NCBI RefSeq assembly: GCF_000016285.1 | Contig: NC_011989.1 | Span: 3,662,376-3,726,375 of the forward strand | Direction: 5' to 3' | Source of the DNA: Allorhizobium ampelinum S4 | GTDB lineage: Bacteria; Pseudomonadota; Alphaproteobacteria; Rhizobiales; Rhizobiaceae | DNA: 64,000 bases | Part shown: positions 16,365 to 25,300 of the stretch, piece by piece | Numbering within the stretch: position 1 is the stretch's first letter | Layout: each line of letters opens with the position of its first letter | Translations under genes and position numbers: made by a program | Notes under the pieces: generated by a model | What the model was told of the DNA's origin: nothing | Seen by the model: only the letters and a program-made list of their open reading frames with translations | Database searches by the model: none

Positions 16365-17399
16365 ATGGGTTTCAAAGTTGCAGTCGTAGGCGCCACCGGC
16401 AATGTCGGTCGCGAAATTCTCAACATTCTCGTCGAACGCGGTTTTCCGGTCAGCGAAGTCGTGGCTTTGGCCTCGTCCCGTTCGCAAGGCACGGAAGTGT
16501 CTTATGGCGACAAGGTTCTGAAGGTCCAAAATCTGGAAAATTATAATTTTTCCGATACCGATCTTTGCCTGATGTCGGCGGGCGGCACGATTTCACAGAA
16601 GTGGTCGCCGAAGATCGGTGCCCAGGGCTGCGTGGTCATCGATAATTCCTCGGCCTGGCGCTACGATTCGGATGTGCCGCTGATCGTGCCGGAAGTAAAC
16701 CCGGATGCCATCACCGCCTTCAAGAACCGCAACATCATCGCCAATCCCAATTGCTCGACGGCCCAGCTGGTTGTGGCCTTGAAGCCGCTGCATGATTTCG
16801 CCACCATCAAGCGCGTCGTCATTTCCACCTATCAGTCGGTATCCGGCGCCGGCAAGGAAGGCATGGATGAGCTGTTCACCCAGACCCGCGCCGTCTTCGT
16901 CGCCGATCCGGTCGAATCCAAGAAGTTCACCAAGCGGATCGCCTTCAACGTCATCCCCCATATCGATAGTTTTATGGAAGATGGCTATACCAAGGAAGAG
17001 TGGAAGGTCCTGGCCGAAACCAAGAAGATGCTCGATCCGAAGATCCGCGTGACCTGCACAGCCGTGCGCGTTCCCGTGTTTATCGGTCATTCGGAATCGG
17101 TCAATATCGAGTTCGAGCGGGAAATTTCTCCCGACCAGGCCCGCGATATCCTGCGTGAAGCACCCGGTTGCCTGGTGATCGACAAGCACGAGAACGGCGG
17201 CTACATCACCCCCGTCGAATGCGCTGGCGAAGATGCCACCTATATTTCCCGCATCCGCGAGGACGCCACGGTTGAAAACGGCCTGAATATCTGGGTCGTT
17301 TCCGACAATCTGCGCAAGGGCGCGGCTCTCAATGCCGTTCAGATCGCGGAATTGCTGGTCAATCGCGGTTTGATCAAGCCAAAGGCCCTGGCAGCCTGA
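16365..17399 (+). CDS. asd: Aspartate-semialdehyde dehydrogenase
   Basis: A 344-residue NADP-dependent enzyme that reduces 4-aspartyl phosphate to aspartate semialdehyde, the branch point to lysine/diaminopimelate, threonine and methionine. MGFKVAVVGATGNVGREILN is the N-terminal nucleotide loop; SAGG is near residue 70; the active-site Cys lies in NPNCSTAQLVVAL; and YQSVSGAGKEG and the later His/Arg region (RVPVFIGHSESVNIEFE) complete the active site. Start ATG 16365 follows AGCAGGA; the open frame extends to 16209 without support. A hairpin terminator follows the stop. Confidence 0.97.
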   Translation: MGFKVAVVGATGNVGREILNILVERGFPVSEVVALASSRSQGTEVSYGDKVLKVQNLENYNFSDTDLCLMSAGGTISQKWSPKIGAQGCVVIDNSSAWRYDSDVPLIVPEVNPDAITAFKNRNIIANPNCSTAQLVVALKPLHDFATIKRVVISTYQSVSGAGKEGMDELFTQTRAVFVADPVESKKFTKRIAFNVIPHIDSFMEDGYTKEEWKVLAETKKMLDPKIRVTCTAVRVPVFIGHSESVNIEFEREISPDQARDILREAPGCLVIDKHENGGYITPVECAGEDATYISRIREDATVENGLNIWVVSDNLRKGAALNAVQIAELLVNRGLIKPKALAA

Positions 17400-17414
17400 A
17401 GACGGGATTTCGGC

Positions 17415-17446
17415 AACGGCTGGACGCAATCGCGCTCAGCCGTTTT
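17415..17446 (+). terminator. Intrinsic terminator of asd
   Basis: AACGGCTG (17415-17422) pairs with CAGCCGTT (17437-17444) around a 14-base loop, followed by TT and a pyrimidine-rich run. Confidence 0.6.
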
Positions 17447-17527
17447 GCCTTGCCCGACTTGAATGCAGATAAGCCGGATGCAGCCGAAAGGCGGCTGCCC
17501 CCCTTCCCTTTTCCAGACGAGGTATCG

Positions 17528-18346
17528 ATGCGAACCAGGACGTTTTTTGCCATAGCTTTCACGGCTCTCGCCACACTGGCGACAGCACAGGCTGCAAATG
17601 CCGCCCAATGCGGCAATACGTCCGCCGGTTTCGAGCAATGGGTGGAAGGCTTCAAGCGGGAAGCCGTGGGCCGTGGCATCAGCCAATCGGTTCTCGACCG
17701 CTCTTTTGCCAATGTTCGTTACAATGTCCCGACCATCCGGGCCGATCGCGGCCAGAAGAGCTTCAAGCTCTCCTTCGATGAATTCATGAAAAAGCGCGGT
17801 GGGCAAACCATCATCAGCCGCGGCAAGTCGATGAAAAGAGCAAATGCCCCGCTTTTCGCCAGCATCGAGCGGCGTTTCGGCGTACCGGCTGGCCCTATCA
17901 TCGCCATCTGGGGCATGGAAACCGGGTTTGGCAGCTACATGGGCAATGAACACACGCTGTCCGCTGTCTCGACCCTCACCTACGATTGTCGCCGCAGCGA
18001 TTATTTCCGTGAGCAGCTTTACGCCGCCTTGAAACTGGTGGCCGATGGCGATCTGGACGTAAACTCCCGTGGTGCCGCCCATGGCGAAATCGGCCAGACG
18101 CAGTTCCTGCCGAAAAATGTCACGCTCTATGGCGTCGATGGCGACGGTGACCGCCATATCGACCTCATCCATTCCCGCGCCGACGCCCTGTCGTCCACGG
18201 CCAATTTCCTGAAGGGTCATGGCTGGCAGCCCGGCCTTGGTTATCAGCCGGGCGAGCCGAATTTCTCCGCCATCGGCGGCTGGAATGCGGCCACGGTCTA
18301 CCAGCAGGCGATTGCCTATATCGGCAAGCAGATCGACGCTCCCTGA
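17528..18346 (+). CDS. Lytic murein transglycosylase, MltB-like (GH103)
   Basis: A 272-residue secreted peptidoglycan hydrolase that cleaves between N-acetylmuramate and N-acetylglucosamine with formation of 1,6-anhydro ends. Signal peptide: MRTRTFFAIAFTALATLATA then QAANA|AQ. The transglycosylase domain carries the catalytic Glu in IWGMETGFGSYMG and the typical GEIGQTQFLPKNV, YGVDGDGDRHIDL and DALSSTANFLKGHGWQPG segments. It lacks a lipobox, so it is soluble in the periplasm, and it lacks the C-terminal peptidoglycan-binding domain of longer paralogues. Start ATG 17528 (an open frame to 17450 would mask the signal peptide). Confidence 0.93.
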   Translation: MRTRTFFAIAFTALATLATAQAANAAQCGNTSAGFEQWVEGFKREAVGRGISQSVLDRSFANVRYNVPTIRADRGQKSFKLSFDEFMKKRGGQTIISRGKSMKRANAPLFASIERRFGVPAGPIIAIWGMETGFGSYMGNEHTLSAVSTLTYDCRRSDYFREQLYAALKLVADGDLDVNSRGAAHGEIGQTQFLPKNVTLYGVDGDGDRHIDLIHSRADALSSTANFLKGHGWQPGLGYQPGEPNFSAIGGWNAATVYQQAIAYIGKQIDAP

Positions 18347-18421
18347 GACCTACAGCACCGTAGAGAAAACCGGCATGGTTTTCGCTTCGTTTCTATAGAT
18401 GAGAACAATCCATGAATGAAG

Positions 18422-18455
18422 GGCGGCGCATTGGAAAATGCACCGCCTTTTTGTT
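18422..18455 (+). terminator. Intrinsic terminator of the transglycosylase gene
   Basis: GGCGGCGCATT (18422-18432) pairs with AATGCACCGCC (18437-18447) with one G-T type mismatch, followed by TTTTTGTTT. Confidence 0.82.
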
Positions 18456-18563
18456 TGGAAGTGTACTCATTTGACATTACCTTATTGGTTGTAATTTCAG
18501 TTATTACGTGCATTAATGCCCTCTAAATTTCAAATTTAGGTTGATATGATCGAGGGGGGCTTC

Positions 18564-20420
18564 GTGAAAAATATCAAAGTCGCAGCATCGTTAGTCGCAA
18601 CACTCTGTCTTGTCGCTGGCTCGGCCAGCGCCCAGAGCCTTGTCTATACGGATCAGGGCAGCAATTGGTCCGCGATGGACCGAGCGATCTATTACACCCA
18701 GGACCAGGGATCGCGCCTGATGCCGCTTTCCTGGATGCAGGCACTCACCTTACCGGATGGCACACCGTTTCTCGCCGACAATCTGACGCGATATGGCTAT
18801 CTGACAATGGATGGCCCGAACAACGGGCTTCCGGTTGGTTTTACCGTGACGGGCCCGGATTCCCGCAAGGAGGTGGGCATGACTTGCGCCGCCTGCCACA
18901 CGCGGGAAATTGCCGTTTCCAACATCCGATACCGCATTGATGGCGGCCCGGCGCTCTCCGATTTCCATAGCTTCCTGCTGGATCTGGATGCATCCACCCA
19001 GAAACTCGTCGTCGATCCCGCCGCCTTTGATCGGTTTGCCAAGACGGTTCTGGGAACGGACTATCAAGATCCCAGCAGCCGTGCACAATTGCAGGTGGAC
19101 TTTACGCTTTGGACGCAACGCTACCATGCTATCGTCAGCAAGGGCGTTCCCCATGACAGTTGGGGTGTCGGTCGACTGGATGCAGTGGGGATGATCTTCA
19201 ACCGGCTCACGGGCCTTGATCTCGGCCCACCGCCATCACGGTTGATCGTAGCCAATATCCAGCCCGCCGATGCGCCGGTCCGGTATCCCTTCCTGTGGAA
19301 TGCCGCCATCCAGGACCGGACCCAATGGCCGGGCTTTGCCGCCAATGGCAGCGATATTCTGGGCTTGGCGCGCAATGTGGGTGAAGTCTATGGGGTGTTC
19401 GGTGTTTTCGAACCCACCAAGGAAAAGTGGTCACTACTCGGCTATGATTATTTGAAGGGTAACTCCCTCAACTTTGAAGGGCTCAGCACCTTGGAGGATC
19501 TGATCAAGCAGATGGGGCCGCCCAAATACCCCTTTCCCGTCGATGCGACGCTTGCCAGCAAAGGCGAAACACTTTTCAACACTTGGCGCGGCACCAATGG
19601 AAGCGGCAACAGTTGTTTCGATTGTCATGGACAGAAGCCCGGCACGCCCTCGCTTGGTAATGCCACCTGGGCCACGCCCCTGGTGGATGTCGGAACTGAC
19701 AGCCGTGAATATAATGTCATGAACTGGACAGCATCACCCGGTGTAATGACGGGCGCCCGCATTCCCTTCGCCAACGACAAACTTGCCGCAACCTCACCGT
19801 CCATTGATATTCTGACCGTTGCGGTCGAAGGCAGTATTCTACAGCATTATGCCGAGAGCATTTTTGATCTGCGCGACCTGAAATTTCCGTTATTGCAGAG
19901 CGCCATCGACGATGCCTTCGAGTCGAAGCTGCCAGAGCTCAACCTTTCCTCGGATCTCAAGGAATTGCAGAATGCCTTCCCGCGCTCGCAGGGCAAGACA
20001 TTGGCGGGGCTCCAGGCAAAAATCTCGACCGCAAGGAAAAATGCTGCGCTCAAAGCGACCGGAAGTACAACTGGCCAGGCACCGGACTCGTCGAATTCTC
20101 CGACCACCGAATTCAAATACGAGTCCCGGGTTCTCTACGGCATCTGGGCCACGGCTCCCTATCTGCACAATGGTTCGGTTCCAACCCTTGCGGATCTGTT
20201 GAAATCGACCGACCAGAGACCGCAGAAATTCGCTGTCGGCGCCGATTACGATCCGAAGCTGGTCGGTATCGCCGCCACCCAGACCGGATTGAATACGGTC
20301 ACTCAGACGACGGATTGCAGCCAGCGAAATTCCGGCAATAGCCGCTGCGGCCATGAGTTCGGCACCGACCTTTCCGACAACGACAAGGTCGCACTGCTCG
20401 AATATCTCAAGACGCTGTAA
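18564..20420 (+). CDS. Secreted di-haem c-type cytochrome (cytochrome c peroxidase/RoxA-like)
   Basis: A 618-residue periplasmic protein. The signal peptide begins VKNIKVAASLVATLCLVAGS and ends ASA before QS; the start is GTG 18564 because GAGGGGGG lies 5 bases upstream, rather than ATG 18546. Two haem-attachment motifs are present: CAACH near residue 109 and CFDCH near 351. The C-terminal region YESRVLYGIWATAPYLHNGS, VPTLADLLK, RPQKFAVG, GHEFGTDLSDNDKVALLEYL is the pattern of the di-haem peroxidase-related family that includes rubber oxygenase RoxA. The real reaction is unknown: peroxide reduction, a MauG-like oxidation or an oxygenase role are all possible. No partner genes are nearby, and it has its own promoter region. 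Confidence 0.78.
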   Translation: MKNIKVAASLVATLCLVAGSASAQSLVYTDQGSNWSAMDRAIYYTQDQGSRLMPLSWMQALTLPDGTPFLADNLTRYGYLTMDGPNNGLPVGFTVTGPDSRKEVGMTCAACHTREIAVSNIRYRIDGGPALSDFHSFLLDLDASTQKLVVDPAAFDRFAKTVLGTDYQDPSSRAQLQVDFTLWTQRYHAIVSKGVPHDSWGVGRLDAVGMIFNRLTGLDLGPPPSRLIVANIQPADAPVRYPFLWNAAIQDRTQWPGFAANGSDILGLARNVGEVYGVFGVFEPTKEKWSLLGYDYLKGNSLNFEGLSTLEDLIKQMGPPKYPFPVDATLASKGETLFNTWRGTNGSGNSCFDCHGQKPGTPSLGNATWATPLVDVGTDSREYNVMNWTASPGVMTGARIPFANDKLAATSPSIDILTVAVEGSILQHYAESIFDLRDLKFPLLQSAIDDAFESKLPELNLSSDLKELQNAFPRSQGKTLAGLQAKISTARKNAALKATGSTTGQAPDSSNSPTTEFKYESRVLYGIWATAPYLHNGSVPTLADLLKSTDQRPQKFAVGADYDPKLVGIAATQTGLNTVTQTTDCSQRNSGNSRCGHEFGTDLSDNDKVALLEYLKTL

Positions 20421-20447
20421 TAGATTACGCCACAGCAAACAAACAAC

Positions 20448-20468
20448 GGGACCGGTTTATCCGGTCCC
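20448..20468. terminator. Convergent terminator, cytochrome and carbonic anhydrase genes
   Basis: GGGACCGG-TTTAT-CCGGTCCC, a perfect 8-bp stem. The minus strand continues into GTTGTTTGTTTG, so it fits best as the terminator of the carbonic anhydrase gene. Confidence 0.65.
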
Positions 20469-20533
20469 GCTGCATAGAAGAGGCTCTCAGGCCTTCAATA
20501 CATTGACGATAGGCGAAGCTTTTCCGACCAAAA

Positions 20534-21175
20534 TTACGGGTCCAACCGCAGAAAATCACGGCTTTCGGGGTCCATCACCCATAATTCTCCATTGGAGATA
20601 TCGAACCAGGCACCATGGATGGCCAGTTTGCCGTCCTCTTCCAAAGCCCGGACATTGGGAAAGGTACGCAGGTTTTCAATGGAGTTGCGGATCGAAATCC
20701 GCTCCATGGCCGTCTGGCGCTCGGCATCGGTCATGACAGAGGCATTCTGGATCTGCTCGGCAGCGGGCTTGATCAGGTTCATCCATTTTCCAATGAAATC
20801 ACCAGGAGACAGCGGCTCGGAATCCGGGTCCAATGCAGCGCGGATACCACCGCAGCGCCCATGGCCCATGACGATGATGTTCTCGACCTTCAATGCCTGA
20901 ACGGCAAATTCGAGTGCCGCAGAGGTCGAGTGATACTGGCCGTCCGGCTCATAGGGCGGCACCATATTGGCGACATTACGCACCACGAATAACTCACCTG
21001 GACCACAGTCGAAGATGGTTTCCGGAGCTGATCGGGAATCGCAACAGGCGACAATCATGGTTTTGGGGTTCTGGCCCTGCTCGGCCAAGGCCCTATACCG
21101 GTCCCGCTCGTCGCTATAGCGGCCGTTCATGAAGTTGCTGTAACCGGCGAGAAGGGAAGCTGGAAAATCTGTCAT
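20534..21175 (-). CDS. Beta-class carbonic anhydrase
   Basis: A 213-residue zinc enzyme for reversible CO2 hydration, supplying bicarbonate to carboxylases such as the pyruvate carboxylase encoded at 42-45 kb. The zinc ligands and catalytic dyad are visible: Cys44 with Asp46 and Arg48 in ACCDSR, then His105 and Cys108 in GHGRCGG. RNVANMVPPYEPD and the C-terminal HGAWFDISNGELWVMD are typical of the plant-type beta clade. The ATG at 21175 gives a full-length protein. The symbol (cynT, can or cah) cannot be settled, as there is no cyanase gene nearby. Confidence 0.93.
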   Translation of the reverse strand: MTDFPASLLAGYSNFMNGRYSDERDRYRALAEQGQNPKTMIVACCDSRSAPETIFDCGPGELFVVRNVANMVPPYEPDGQYHSTSAALEFAVQALKVENIIVMGHGRCGGIRAALDPDSEPLSPGDFIGKWMNLIKPAAEQIQNASVMTDAERQTAMERISIRNSIENLRTFPNVRALEEDGKLAIHGAWFDISNGELWVMDPESRDFLRLDP

Positions 21176-21246
21176 GGCTTTGGATTATCGCGATGCAGCA
21201 CGGTTGACAAGCAAGGAAAACCACCAGTGCCCGCCACCTTTACACG

Positions 21247-22125
21247 TCATGAGCGAACCGGTCGGCTGGCCGGATGCAGCAGCCTGCGAATCTGTACCAG
21301 CGCCATCGGCGTGATCAGGCTCGATTGGTCCTGTTCCAGGGTCAGTTCGTCACTCTGGCGCTTCAGTGAGCGGGCCAGCACTTCATAGACACTGGCTGTC
21401 GCCAGTTGCAGGGCCTTCTCCTCGCTATGCTGCTGGAGAAGCCTGGCCAAAAGCAGCGCCGAAAATAGATCGCCCAACCCGTTCGGCACCCCGTCCATCG
21501 CCCGGTGTTCGGCCAGCAGCGCATTGCGGTTCGACAGGAGCAGGTTGCCAATACTGCCCGCCATCATCGGCACCGCTGAGGTAACGGCCATCAGCGACGG
21601 CCCGAGCGACAGGGCCGCATCGATGATCGCGGCATTGGTGTCCAGCTCTGCACCGGCCATCCAGGCCAGTTCATAGCGGTTGGGCGTGGCGATATCGGCC
21701 AGCGGGATCAAGTGATCGCGGATCGCAACCGCCGTTGCCTCCGGCACGTAGAGGCCCTGCAGATCGCCGATGACAGGATCGCAGAGATAAACGAGATCGG
21801 GATTATGCTGCTTCAACGCCTGAACCAGCCGGGCCACAGCCAATGGCTGGCGTGCGCTGCCGAAATAGCCCGTCATCACAGCCTTAACCTCGGAAAGCCA
21901 GGGTGCCCGGATCAGGTCATCGATGGCCGCATCGAAAACATCGTCGGGAAAGCTCATGCGGGTGGAAGGGCCGTGGCCCGGATGCCAGGGCAAAACCACA
22001 GTTGGCATCGACCAGACCGGGAAGCCAAGACTTTCAAGCGCGAAGACGGCGGCGCGATTGCCGACCGATCCGCGAATGACATGGCTGGAAATGGCGATGA
22101 CGGCACCGGCTGGGCTTTCGGACAT
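21247..22125 (-). CDS. pdxY: Pyridoxal kinase
   Basis: A 292-residue ribokinase-fold enzyme that phosphorylates pyridoxal with ATP in the B6 salvage pathway. Features: AVIAISSHVIRGSVGNRAAVFALESLGFPVW at the N-terminus; LPWHPGHGP; CDPVIGD; IPLADIATPNRYELAWMAG; and PNGLGDLFSALLLARL, which replaces the common GTGDLFSA anion-hole motif with GLGD but keeps the catalytic Asp. PdxK and PdxY are close relatives, so the symbol is provisional. It is transcribed divergently from the glutamate dehydrogenase gene, with a 237-base A-rich spacer between them. Confidence 0.88.
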   Translation of the reverse strand: MSESPAGAVIAISSHVIRGSVGNRAAVFALESLGFPVWSMPTVVLPWHPGHGPSTRMSFPDDVFDAAIDDLIRAPWLSEVKAVMTGYFGSARQPLAVARLVQALKQHNPDLVYLCDPVIGDLQGLYVPEATAVAIRDHLIPLADIATPNRYELAWMAGAELDTNAAIIDAALSLGPSLMAVTSAVPMMAGSIGNLLLSNRNALLAEHRAMDGVPNGLGDLFSALLLARLLQQHSEEKALQLATASVYEVLARSLKRQSDELTLEQDQSSLITPMALVQIRRLLHPASRPVRS

Positions 22126-22362
22126 GGACGGATGAAACCTCGTGAACGTGTGATCCTACTCGACGCTTTTGAGGCTGTTTTGTCAAATTTTGATGGCTAG
22201 CGGCGAAAATTCGACCGCTTTTTGGGATTTTGTCTCCAAAAAAATGAAAAAAACAAAAATTCGGCTTGTGGAACCCACATTTGCGCTCACAGATATGATT
22301 CTGAAATCACTGGTAGTGCATAGTGACGAAGATACCGCAGCAAAATGCCTTGGAGGAAAGTC

Positions 22363-25300
22363 GTGGTTGCAGCAAAACGGGTAAAACGGGACCAGCTCTT
22401 TGAGCTTGCCAGATCCACAGCCGGAGAAAACCAGCCCGGCCTCATCGATCCGGGCGCCCTTTTCGGACGCGCCAGCGATGACGATCTCCAGCATTACGAT
22501 GCCGCGATGCTTCGAGCTGCGGCCCTTCGCGCCAGCCAGGACCTGCAAGACTGGCAGGGCAAGGGAGCACAAGTGCGCATTTCCCCCGTCGAAGGCATCG
22601 CCGCCGATGGCGCAAGCCTCAGCGTGCTGTCCATCGTCGATCGCAACAAGCCGTTTCTCTATGATTCGGTCATGGGCGAGGTCACAAGCCAGTTTCGTGA
22701 TATTCATCTCACCATCCATCCGATTCTGGTCAAGGCGGAGGGCCGCTGGACACTCGCCGACACCCAGACCGAGACCAGCGACCGCGTGAGCTATATCCAA
22801 CTGCATCTGGCGCCCTTGAACGAGGATCAAGCCAAGGGCCTTGCGGAACGGCTACAATCCGTCGTTGCCCAGGTCGGCACCGTTGCCAGTGACTGGCAGC
22901 CGATGATCTCGCTGCTCGACAGCGTCATGGCCGAATTGACCGAGCAGTCCAATGTCAAGCGCAAGACAGAACGATCCGAAGCCATCGCCTTTCTGGAATG
23001 GCTGCGCGACGACAATTTCACCTTCCTCGGCATGCGCGAATATCTTTATTCCGGTGATGGCGCGAACGCCAAGCTGGAGCGCGACAAGGGCCGTGGACTA
23101 GGCATACTCTCCAATCCCGATGTTCTGGTGCTGCGCCAGGGCCGCAATGCAGTGACGACAACACCGGAAATCCTGGCCTTCCTTCAGGGGCCGGATGACC
23201 TGATCGTCACCAAGGCCAATGTCAAATCCGTGGTGCATCGCCGCGCCTATATGGATTACATCGGCATCAAGCGCTTCGATGCTGCGGGCAAGGTTGTCGG
23301 GGAGTTGCGGGTCGTCGGCCTATTCACGGCCACCGCCTATACCCATTCCGTCAATCACATTCCCTTGCTGCGCGCCAAGGTCGAAAAGGTTACCGACCAG
23401 TTCAATTTCGACCCTTTGAGCCACTCCGGACGGATATTGCAGAACACGCTGGAATCCTACCCACGCGACGACCTGTTCCAGATCGATACCGAAACGCTTT
23501 CGCGCTTCTGCGAGCAGATCATGGATCTGAGCGAACGGCCAAGGGTGCGTGTGCTGCAACGGATCGACCATTTCGACCGGTTCGTCTCACTGCTGGTCTT
23601 CGTGCCGCGTGAGGAATATAATTCACTGGTGCGCGAGAAGATCGGCGACTATTTCACCAAGGTCTACGATGGCCGCCTCTCGGCATATTATCCGGCTTTC
23701 CCGGAAGGTGGCGTGGCGCGAGTGCATTTCATCATCGGCCGTTCGGAAGGCAAGACACCGCGCATCGCCCAGAACAAACTGGAAGAGGCAGTCAAGGCCA
23801 TTACCGCCCGATGGGATGACCGCTTCGCCAGCCTTGCTCCGCCGAAATCGCCGCAACTGGTCGTCAGCCGCGCTTTCGAGGATGCGTTTTCACCGGAAGA
23901 GACTGTCGCCGATCTCAGCCATATCCAGACCTGCCTGTCCGGCGCGAAAGCCTCTATCGCCTTCCACAATCGCCAGACGGCGGAAGGCCAGACGCTTTAT
24001 CTCAAGGTGTTCCACGCCGGTCATCACCTGCCACTGTCGCGGCGCGTGCCGCTGCTTGAAAATCTCGGCTTCAGCGTCGTCAGCGAACGAACCTTTGACA
24101 TCACGGTCAAAGGCAGTGGCGAAACCGCTGGCAAGACCGGAGATCAGCTGGTCGTTCTGCATGACATGGAACTGGCGGTTCGCGCTGGCCAGGATTTCGA
24201 CATTGCCCGGCATGGCGCCCGCGTCGAGGCCACGTTCCTTGCCGTCTTCAACGGCGTGGTCGACAACGATGCCTTCAACCGGTTGGTGTTGAGCACTGGG
24301 CTGAGTGTCGGCGAAGTGGCTGTTCTGCGCGCCTATGCGGCCTATCTGCGCCAGGCGGGCCTGGTCTATTCCCTCACCTATATTGCCGAAACACTGAACA
24401 AATATCCTGAGATCACCGCCGATCTCTTCACCCTGTTCCACCAGTCTTTCGATCCGAAGCTTTCTGAAAAATCGCGTCCGCGCAAACTGGCGGAACTGCG
24501 TGACGGCATCGAGACGGCACTCGCCTCCGTGCCGAGCCTGGATGAGGACCGTATCCTGCGGCGTTACCAGAACGCAGTGGATTCGACCCTGCGCACCAAT
24601 TATTTCCAGAAAAGCCTCTCTTCGCAGAAAAACAGCAGCAGCAATGTCAAGCCAATGCTGGCTTTCAAATTCGATCCACAGCAACTGGACGGCCTGCCGC
24701 AACCGCGCCCGTTCCGGGAAATGTTTGTCTATGGGGTGGAGGTCGAGGGCGTGCATCTGCGCTTCGGCAAGGTTGCCCGTGGCGGCTTGCGTTGGTCGGA
24801 CCGCGCCCAGGACTATCGCACCGAAGTGCTCGGTCTCGTCAAGGCGCAGCAGGTGAAGAATGCGGTGATCGTGCCTGTCGGCGCCAAGGGCGGCTTCTTT
24901 CCCAGGCAATTGCCAAGCCCCGCCAACCGGGAAGACTACCTGCGGATGGGCCGGGAAGCCTATATGACCTATATCCGCACGCTGCTGTCGATCACCGATA
25001 ATATCAAGGATGGCGCGGTCGTCGCTCCCGCCGATACGGTGCGGCTGGATGGAGACGATCCCTATTTCGTCGTCGCCGCCGATAAAGGCACGGCAACCTT
25101 TTCCGATACGGCCAACGGTCTGGCCCGCGAGGCCGGCTTCTGGCTGGACGACGCTTTCGCGTCCGGCGGTTCCGCCGGTTATGACCACAAGAAAATGGGC
25201 ATCACCGCTCGCGGTGCCTGGGAAGCTGCCAAGCGACATTTCCGCGAAATGGGTGTCGATATCCAAAAGACACCCTTCACGGTCGCAGGCGTTGGTGACA

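Noticed and set aside
22345-22362. ATG 22345 as the start of glutamate dehydrogenase
   Set aside because: It would place the strong GGAGGAAAG ribosome site inside the coding region; GTG 22363 is the better start.
23890-25266. 458-codon minus-strand frame opposite the glutamate dehydrogenase gene
   Set aside because: Antisense shadow of a conserved gene.
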